Shown piece after piece: positions 14,462 through 19,641 of a DNA stretch of 19,641 nucleotides (its first letter is position 1; each line of letters starts with the position of its first letter). The position numbers and the translations under genes were made by a program. The stretch spans positions 1 through 19,641 of the forward strand of contig VBEI01000130.1 of NCBI GenBank assembly GCA_005882715.1, in the 5' to 3' direction. The DNA is from Chloroflexota bacterium (lineage in GTDB: Bacteria > Chloroflexota > Dehalococcoidia > SM23-28-2 > RBG-16-64-32). The notes below the pieces were generated by a model. That model saw only the letters and a list, made by a program, of their open reading frames with translations. It was not told where the DNA came from and did no database searches.

Positions 14462-14796
14462 ACGCCTCTCATCGGGAGCGCGCCCGCCTCTCCCTCCACA
14501 TTGCCCGCCAGGTCGACCGGCTGCGCCTTCGGCCGGCGCGAGTCTGACTGGAAGATCCCGATACTCGCGTTCAGGTGGCGCTCGAGCCCCGCGCCCGAAG
14601 CCCGCTCCGTCTCGCCGATAGCGATCTCGACCGAAGTGTGCAGCCCGCGAGCGTCCGACACGAGGACGGCCCCCGCCTCGCGCTCCACGAACGTGCTCGT
14701 TGTCGTTCCCGCCGAAGCGGCGCCCGCCTGCCATGCGAGCAGAACGACGCCCAGCGCTGCGGCGGCGACGAGCAGGACGAGAGTACGAGAGAGCAT
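14462..14796 (-). pseudogene. 5' part of the frameshifted secreted metallopeptidase gene
   Basis: This frame starts with a signal peptide (MLSRTLVLLVAAAALGVVLLAWQAGAASA) and an extracellular-looking segment with strands such as TSTFVEREAGAVLVSDARGLHTSVEIAIGE and HLNASIGIFQSDS. After about residue 110 (ALPMRG) the composition collapses to Arg/Gly-rich sequence. Good protein sequence resumes in the neighbouring frame (EITVRVCGAKVLH). One extra base around 14460-14470 explains this. Joined, the product would be about 470 residues: signal peptide, beta domain, HExxH domain. It may be a true pseudogene, or an assembly error in a live gene. Confidence 0.6.
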
Positions 14797-15044
14797 GGCG
14801 ACTCAACGGCTGGTAAGTCGTTAAGCAGAGTATATGACCGAGGCGGCTGGATTGGGTGCGGGGAATCATAAGAGTTCCATTTGGATTCCAGTCGGCGCTA
14901 GGTGAAGCCGGGTGAACGTGGTGAGATGCCGGTTAGCGGGGAATAGGTGAGCAGGAAGTGGGGATTTCTGTCAGCGGACTGCCTGCGGCGCAGCGGATAA
15001 GCGGATTGAGTCGGCCGGGGAGGGCTAGCGGGCGATTAATTTCA

Positions 15045-15437
15045 TCATGCGCGATACCGTGCAACTTCGGGTTCGATGAGTTGGAATAGGCCATCCTCTA
15101 GCTCCTCGATCAGCTCATCCGTGATCAGCGTGTCATCGTCTCGATGGAACAGAAGGCGTCTCGCTTGTTCGGCTTTTCTGAAGAGAGCTTCGAGAGCGTC
15201 TATTCGGGCCCGCCCCAACACAGGATGGCCACCAGCCCCGCTTCTGAGCTGAGCCAAGTACGCAAGGATCCTCGTTAAATCCCATGCGCCTTTTGGCTGG
15301 CCAAATCGGACCAGGGCAATAAGTGCAAACCATAGATGGGCGAACGTGTCGACACGGACCGGAGAGGCCCGAGCCAGTTGCATCCATTCGAGGGCGCGGG
15401 TTACGTGATGCGGTACGGCAAGTATTTTCATTGGCAT
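15045..15437 (-). CDS. hypothetical helical protein
   Basis: This 130-residue protein of unknown family is mostly helical: HVTRALEWMQLARASP, TFAHLWFALIALVRFG, AWDLTRILAYLAQLRSG, ARIDALEALFRKAEQARRLLFHRDDD and ITDELIEELEDGLFQLIEPEVARY. The ATG at 15437 follows a TAA in the same frame and has no ribosome site, so a leaderless transcript or a start at the ATG two codons later is possible. A helix with LWFALIAL and a later R-x4-H (RRLLFH) recall HEPN-fold proteins, but this is a weak resemblance and I do not assign it. Confidence 0.6.
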   Translation of the reverse strand: MPMKILAVPHHVTRALEWMQLARASPVRVDTFAHLWFALIALVRFGQPKGAWDLTRILAYLAQLRSGAGGHPVLGRARIDALEALFRKAEQARRLLFHRDDDTLITDELIEELEDGLFQLIEPEVARYRA

Positions 15438-15950
15438 TAATCAATACCGATCTTGCTAAGTTGGGAGGCCGATTTTGGCGCCCGCAGCTCGACATGAAAC
15501 TCAGCAGAACCCAGTCCGGTCTTCCCTCCGCGAGCCGTTACGATCCCTTCCCAAATGGTGTCCGACAGAACGATCGGCGGGTAGTGATTACGCAGAAGTG
15601 CAGCAACGCACGCACGGTCGATCGCCGAGCATCGCGAGCGCGGTTAGGTGTAGTCTCTTTCACTAATACCACGGCGAAAGCGCAATAGCGTGCAACGCCA
15701 CGCCATGACAGGCGCCAGGTGGGCGTGTCGGTTGTGGGTAGCTTATGGCGCTAACCTGTCTCTAGGTGCGCGGAGAGCACAACTTGTCCTTCCGGCTGCA
15801 ACCAATTTGCCCCTTTCGAGACCAAGCGCAGTCGCTCCGCTCGATCCTTCGAGAGCCTCAGGACGAGCGGGGAGAGGCGTCGTCTTTTGCGGGGTGACTG
15901 TCGTTATCCTTGCTACTCACCGAGGCTCGCCATAACATGGCCGTAGGCCC
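15438..15950. other. 513-bp region between divergent genes
   Basis: No gene is supportable; plus-strand frames 15323-15688 and 15690-15935 have low-complexity products and no ribosome sites. It must hold the promoters for the 130-aa gene (minus) and the aminotransferase (plus). A copy of the dispersed 25-bp repeat is at 15846-15870. Confidence 0.5.
15846..15870 (+). repeat. dispersed 25-bp repeat, copy B
   Basis: It begins CCTTCGAGAGCCTCAGGA and ends CGAGCGG. It differs from copy C (16449-16473) at two positions. The preceding GCTCCGCTC is shared with the diverged copy near 19421, so the full unit may be about 40 bp. Confidence 0.75.
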
Positions 15951-17114
15951 ATGAGCGACACACCTAATCTGCGCATACCCGGCCCCACTCCTGTCCCGCC
16001 GGACATCCTGGAGGCCGTGGCGCACCCGATGGTGAACCACCGGGGGCGCGAGTTCGCGGCGCTTATTTCGCGGGTGGCGGAGCGGCTGAAGGACTGGTTC
16101 CAGACGAGCAATGACGTGCTGATTCTGAGCGCGTCGGGGACAGGCGGTCTGGAGTCGGCCGTGGTGAGCACGCTGTCGCCGCGAGACAGGGTGCTCTCGG
16201 TGAGCATCGGGGCGTTCGGGGAGCGGTTCGCGGCGATCGCGGACACCTACGGCGCCGAGGTGATCCCGCTGCAGTATGAGTGGGGGCAGGCGGCGCGGGC
16301 GGAGGACGTGCGGCAGGCGCTGGCGGAGCACCCGGACGTGAAGGCGGTGCTGGTCACGCACAACGAGACGTCGACCGGCGTCACGAACCCGCTAGAGGAA
16401 ATCGCTCGCGCGATTAGGAGCCAGGAGTCAGGAGTCAGGAGCCAGGGACCTTCGAGAGCCTCAGGGCGAACGGATGGGCCGTTGGTGCTGGTGGACGCTG
16501 TGAGCAGTCTGGGGGCGATCCCGTTCGAGGCGGACGGGTGGGGGCTGGACGTGGTGGTGACGGGGTCGCAGAAGGGGTGGATGGTGCCGCCGGGGCTGGC
16601 GTTCGTCTCGATGAGCGAGCGGGCGTGGCGGGCGTATGAGAACGCGAAGATGCCGCGCTTCTACCTCGACCTTGGGCGGCACCGGGACGCGCTGCCGAAG
16701 GGGCAGACGCCCTGGACGCCGGCGATGTCGATCTTCTTCGGCCTCGACGTGGCGCTCGAGCGCATGGCGGAGGAAGGTGCGGAGCGCATCTTCACGCGGC
16801 ACGCGTCGATGGGGCGCATGGTGCGCGAGGGAGTGAAGGCGTTCGGGCTGGAGCTGCTGTGCCAGGACGAGCGCTACGCTTCGGACACGGTGACGGCGAT
16901 CAAGTGCCCGGAGGGCGTCGAGGTGAGCGCGCTGCGGAACACGATGGAGGACGAGTACAACGTGGTCATCGCGGGCGGGCAGGGCAAGCTGCAAGGGAAG
17001 ATCTTTCGTATCGGCCACCTGGGGCTCGTGGAGGAAGAGGATATCCGGGAGACGCTTGCGGCGCTCGAGCAGACGCTGGCGAAGCTGGGGTTCGCTGTGC
17101 GCGCGGCGCGCTGA
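15951..17114 (+). CDS. class V aminotransferase (serine-pyruvate/alanine-glyoxylate type)
   Basis: This 387-residue PLP enzyme has the AGXT-type class V pattern: IPGPTPVPPDI and HRGREFAAL near the start, SASGTGGLESAV near 60 for phosphate binding, LVLVDAVSSLGAIPFEADGWGLDV with the cofactor Asp, and GSQKGWMVPPGLAFVSMS with Lys208 as Schiff-base lysine. The C-terminal domain includes AIKCPEGVE and FRIGHLG. With serA downstream, it most likely serves as the phosphoserine (or serine-forming) transaminase, as in lineages lacking canonical SerC; this is inference. Residues about 156-178 are an insertion between two conserved blocks, encoded by a heptanucleotide array and a dispersed repeat, in frame. 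No strong ribosome site precedes ATG 15951. Confidence 0.93.
   Translation: MSDTPNLRIPGPTPVPPDILEAVAHPMVNHRGREFAALISRVAERLKDWFQTSNDVLILSASGTGGLESAVVSTLSPRDRVLSVSIGAFGERFAAIADTYGAEVIPLQYEWGQAARAEDVRQALAEHPDVKAVLVTHNETSTGVTNPLEEIARAIRSQESGVRSQGPSRASGRTDGPLVLVDAVSSLGAIPFEADGWGLDVVVTGSQKGWMVPPGLAFVSMSERAWRAYENAKMPRFYLDLGRHRDALPKGQTPWTPAMSIFFGLDVALERMAEEGAERIFTRHASMGRMVREGVKAFGLELLCQDERYASDTVTAIKCPEGVEVSALRNTMEDEYNVVIAGGQGKLQGKIFRIGHLGLVEEEDIRETLAALEQTLAKLGFAVRAAR
16416..16443 (+). repeat. heptanucleotide array inside aminotransferase gene
   Basis: Four 7-nt units, AGGAGCC, AGGAGTC, AGGAGTC and AGGAGCC, are directly joined and read in frame as part of the aminotransferase (RSQESGVRSQ). They adjoin the dispersed repeat copy at 16449-16473. 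Confidence 0.85.
16449..16473 (+). repeat. dispersed 25-bp repeat, copy C, inside a coding region
   Basis: It begins CCTTCGAGAGCCTCAGGG and ends CGAACGG, and encodes PSRASGRT in the aminotransferase. The other copies (4714-4738, 15846-15870) lie between genes. Together with the adjoining heptamer array it forms an insertion of about 60 bp that keeps the frame. Confidence 0.85.
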
Positions 17115-17230
17115 GGCGCAGGAACCGCGAGACGGGAGCCAGGAATCCAAGCCGAATCGCCACCCCGTGTGTCCCTCGGAGCGTGATGTTCCTCTTTCTT
17201 GGTTGCGGGATGTTCTTCGTCCCACCCACC

Positions 17231-17284
17231 CGCCCGGGACGATACATTGGGGGACACCCCCCAACCCCCGGCCTGGCGGCGCCC
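17231..17284. repeat. ~60-bp repeat unit, separated copy 1
   Basis: It contains the hairpin TGGGGG-ACA-CCCCCCA (17248-17263) followed by CCCCCGGCCTGGCGGCGC, matching the tandem copies 175 bp downstream. Confidence 0.75.
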
Positions 17285-17406
17285 ATTCTTGCGATCCGGC
17301 GGTCCAGTAAGGTCCGAAGGTCTCGGTTTAGTCCAACCACATGCTGAGACTCCGAACGTCATGCTCATCACTGTCGCTTGCGCGGTGTGATTCTTTCTGT
17401 ACATCC

Positions 17407-17577
17407 TGCCGGAAGGGTAAATTGGGGGACACCCCCCACCCCCCGGCCTGGCGGCGCAAACCATCCGCCCGAGGGGATAAACTGGGGGACACCCCCAGGC
17501 CCCCGGCCTGCGGCGCAAACCGCCCGTCCGAGAGGGTAAACTGGGGGCCGTCCCAAGATCCCGGCCAAGCGCCGCCC
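17407..17577. repeat. three tandem ~60-bp hairpin repeats
   Basis: Three consecutive units have their TGGGGG cores at 17423, 17483 and 17542 (spacings 60 and 59). Each has GGGTAAACTGGGGG-like sequence, a GGGGG-ACA-CCCCC hairpin, then CCCCCGGCCTGGCGGCGCAA and a CCGCCCGxxCGA link. The last copy is diverged (GGGGGCCGTCCC). They could act as processing, stabilising or attenuating RNA hairpins upstream of serA, or be inert repeats. Confidence 0.8.
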
Positions 17578-17749
17578 TGCACGCGGGACCCGGAAGGCTC
17601 ATCGGTATGACGTGGGCAGGCGTTTCCGAGAGTCCTGGAGTGCATCGCTGTCCGATAGGGTGGGTTGGGACAGATCCTTCGTTTCTCAGGATGACAGCTG
17701 GGGCATAAGGATGGGTGGTTGGTAGGATACAGGGTGAAGGTGTAGACCA

Positions 17750-19387
17750 ATGGCGATCTCAAACACAGAGCGACGGACTGAAGGGCAGAGCGGGAACGGA
17801 AAGACCGCGTTCCGCATCCTCGTCTGTGACCCGATAGCCGAGGACGGCGTTGAGGCGCTTAAGCGCTCGGGCGCGGATGTCGATGTGCGGACGGGGCTGT
17901 CGCCGGTGGAGCTGCGCAAAAGCGTAGACGGCTACGACGCGCTGGTGGTTCGCAGCGAGACGAAGGTGACGCGCGAGATCATCGAGGCGTCGAGCACGCT
18001 GCAGGTGGTCGGCCGCGCGGGTATCGGCGTCGATAACATCGACCTCGATGCCGCGACGGAGAAGGGTGTAGTCGTCGTCAATGCGCCGACGGGGAACGTG
18101 ATCTCGGCGGCGGAACACGCGATCGCGCTGATGCTTTCGCTATCGCGGCACATCCCGGAGGCGAACGCGTCGCTGCGCTCGGGCAAGTGGGAGCGCGGGC
18201 GCTTCCAGGGGACAGAGGTGCGCGGCAAGACACTGGGGATCGTCGGGCTGGGGCAGGTCGGGTCGGAGGTGGCGCGGCGGGCGAAGGGACTCGAGATGCG
18301 GGTGCTGGCGCACGATCCGTTCGTGCCGGAGGAGCGGGCGCGCGTCCTGGGCGTGGACGTCGTCCCGATGGAGAAGCTGGTCAAGGAGTCGGACTACATC
18401 ACGGTGCACACGACGCTCACCGAGGGTACGAAGCGCCTCATCGGCGAGGCGGAGCTGCGGGCGATGAAGCCGTCGGCCCGCGTGATCAACACCGCGCGCG
18501 GGGGCATCGTGGATGAAGCTGCGCTCAAGCAGGCGCTCGACGAGGGCTGGATCGCGGGCGCGGCGATCGATGTCTGGGAGAAGGAGCCGCTGACGAGCCA
18601 CCCGCTGTTCGAGTCGGACAAGGTCGTGGTCACGCCGCACCTCGGCGCCTCGACGGCGGAGGCGCAGGAGCGCGTCGCCGTAGACGTCGCCGAGCAGATC
18701 ATGGCTGTGCTTCGGGGCGAGCCGGCGCGCTACGCGGTGAACGCCCCGCTGATCCCGGCCGAGACCTACAGCTACCTGGCGCCGTATGTGCCGGTAGCGT
18801 TCAAGGCCGGCGAGCTGGCGGTGCAGCTGCACGAGGGCCAGATGGGGCGCATCGAGATCGACTACTCGGGCGAGATCGCGCAGCACGACGTGACGCCGCT
18901 GAAGGCGGCCGTCGTCGGCGGGCTGCTGGCGCCGATCAGCGAGGACCACGTGAACGTCGTCAACGTCGACATCATCGCGCAGCGGCGGGGGCTTCAGATC
19001 ACGGAGAAGCGAGGCCCCTCACACGAGATTTACGCGAACCTCGTGAAAGTGCGAATCGGCTCGAAGGCGGGTGGCGCAGAGATCGCCGGCACGCTGGCGC
19101 ACGACGGGCCGCACATCGTCTCGATCGACGGCTTCTGGGTGGATGTGCCGCCGAGCGAGGGCTACCTGCTGCTGGTCGAGAACAAGGACCGCCCGGGGAT
19201 GGTAGGCGCCGTGGGCACGCTGATGGGCGAGTACCGCGTAAACATCAGCTTCATGAATGTCGGGCGGCACGAGAAGCGGGGAACGGCGCTGATGGTGCTC
19301 GCGCTGGACGAGACACTGACGCCAGAGCAGATCGCGCGGGTGAAGGAGATCCCGGACATCCTCGGGGTGAAGCTGGCGCGACTGTAG
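17750..19387 (+). CDS. serA: D-3-phosphoglycerate dehydrogenase
   Basis: This 545-residue enzyme oxidises 3-phosphoglycerate to 3-phosphohydroxypyruvate with NAD, the first step of serine synthesis. It is the long SerA type: substrate-binding domain (about 24-120 and 305-335), NAD-binding domain with LGIVGLGQVGSEVARRA near 162, catalytic Arg in INTARGGIVDE near 247, Glu in WEKEPL near 275 and His in TPHLGAS near 295. Then come an allosteric substrate-binding domain (about 340-460) and a C-terminal ACT domain (LLLVENKDRPGMVGAVGTLMG, 467-545). ACT domains of this type usually mediate serine feedback control. About 20 polar residues precede the first strand (FRILVCDPI); ATG 17750 has GGTG about 8 nt upstream, and a shorter start is possible. 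It pairs with the upstream aminotransferase. Confidence 0.97.
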   Translation: MAISNTERRTEGQSGNGKTAFRILVCDPIAEDGVEALKRSGADVDVRTGLSPVELRKSVDGYDALVVRSETKVTREIIEASSTLQVVGRAGIGVDNIDLDAATEKGVVVVNAPTGNVISAAEHAIALMLSLSRHIPEANASLRSGKWERGRFQGTEVRGKTLGIVGLGQVGSEVARRAKGLEMRVLAHDPFVPEERARVLGVDVVPMEKLVKESDYITVHTTLTEGTKRLIGEAELRAMKPSARVINTARGGIVDEAALKQALDEGWIAGAAIDVWEKEPLTSHPLFESDKVVVTPHLGASTAEAQERVAVDVAEQIMAVLRGEPARYAVNAPLIPAETYSYLAPYVPVAFKAGELAVQLHEGQMGRIEIDYSGEIAQHDVTPLKAAVVGGLLAPISEDHVNVVNVDIIAQRRGLQITEKRGPSHEIYANLVKVRIGSKAGGAEIAGTLAHDGPHIVSIDGFWVDVPPSEGYLLLVENKDRPGMVGAVGTLMGEYRVNISFMNVGRHEKRGTALMVLALDETLTPEQIARVKEIPDILGVKLARL

Positions 19388-19420
19388 GGCGAAGAAAGAG
19401 GGAAAAAGAGGAGTGTGGTT

Positions 19421-19490
19421 GCTCCGCTCTGTCCTTCGAGACGCCGCCCCCAAACCCCAATCCACCCCTCGGCTCCTCGGGACGAGCGGG
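19421..19490 (+). repeat. diverged copy of the dispersed repeat, interrupted
   Basis: It starts GCTCCGCTCTGTCCTTCGAG and ends CTCGGGACGAGCGGG. Both halves match copy B (15834-15871), but about 30 bp of CCCC-rich sequence separates them. It lies between serA and the convergent partial gene. Confidence 0.5.
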
Positions 19491-19515
19491 AAGGGACCCT
19501 TTTCAGAACGCTCGA

Positions 19516-19641
19516 CTACGGTGTCTCGAGCGAGTCGTGGAGGGAGCAGTCGGCGAGGCCGGAGACGTACTTCGAGTAGACCCAGCCCTCGATGGGGGCG
19601 CTGATCCGGTACCAGCCGTAGCCGGGGATGGGGGACGCCGT
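19516..19641 (-). CDS. SH3-like domain protein, C-terminal end only
   Basis: Only the last 41 codons are in the window, ending in TAG at 19516-19518. The peptide reads PGYGWYRISAPIEGWVYSKYV, then SGLADCSLHDSLETP. GWYRI followed by EGWVYSKYV is the end of a bacterial SH3 (SH3b) domain, as in cell-wall-binding or surface proteins. Whether other domains precede it cannot be seen. It is convergent with serA. The frame is read straight from the sequence and is too short at the window edge to show up as a long ORF. Confidence 0.75.
   Translation of the reverse strand, partial: TASPIPGYGWYRISAPIEGWVYSKYVSGLADCSLHDSLETP

Larger units (their letters stand above)
17115..17749. other. 635-bp aminotransferase-serA gap with repeat hairpins
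   Basis: The gap has no supportable gene; minus-strand frames of up to 242 aa here are translations of the repeats plus antisense to the aminotransferase. It contains four related ~60-bp units and, near 17135, a GGAGCCAGGAATCCA sequence resembling the heptamer array in the aminotransferase. The length makes it uncertain that the two serine genes share one transcript. Confidence 0.6.

Noticed and set aside
17231..17577. CRISPR array
   Set aside because: The ~60-bp units are contiguous and similar throughout, with no unique spacers between short repeats and no cas genes nearby.
16461..17602. Long minus-strand frames (up to 267 aa) opposite the aminotransferase and over the repeats
   Set aside because: They mirror high-GC coding DNA or repeat units and show His/Arg/Pro-rich or repeated GGCPP-type products without starts.

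Overview
The window is high-GC bacterial DNA that I tentatively place in the Chloroflexota (Dehalococcoidia-like). The hints are a secreted protein with a long Thr-Pro repeat tail, a class V aminotransferase followed by a long ACT-type SerA, and stand-alone receiver-domain proteins. This is inferred from gene style; there is no rRNA or marker gene to prove it.

Region 1 (1-3009) is the right end of an integrative element. It holds a small unknown ORF, a structured leader, a 154-aa unknown protein, and a large serine recombinase overlapping it by ATGA. The recombinase runs up to and across the element-chromosome junction. Its last ~10 codons are host DNA: in another frame the same bases encode the conserved LSFAATLGL segment of ComEC. 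The rest of a 5'-truncated comEC follows (3012-4373), so the element has split the DNA-uptake channel gene.

Region 2 (4454-8496) holds small single-domain genes: a DUF2283 protein, a SnoaL-like protein, a small unknown, a secreted Thr-Pro-rich protein, a two-helix membrane protein, an 830-bp stretch with no convincing gene, and two tandem single-domain receivers followed by a 73-aa unknown.

Region 3 (8625-11012, minus strand) contains an acyl-ACP-desaturase-like diiron protein. Upstream of it lies a tightly packed set of four small unknown genes with strong or coupled translation signals, one encoding a His-rich peptide. A 16-bp palindrome and two hairpins lie in its upstream region.

Region 4 (11467-15437) has a small Cys-pair protein, an 80-aa unknown, a secreted protein with a C-terminal anchor, a GNxNAxKHG-motif protein, a secreted HExxH protein broken by a frameshift, and a 130-aa unknown.

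Region 5 (15951-19387, plus strand) is a serine-biosynthesis pair: a class V aminotransferase and D-3-phosphoglycerate dehydrogenase, 635 bp apart with ~60-bp hairpin-forming repeats between them. The aminotransferase carries an in-frame insertion made of a heptanucleotide tandem repeat plus a copy of a dispersed 25-bp repeat also found between genes. The window ends in the C-terminus of an SH3-like-domain protein on the minus strand.
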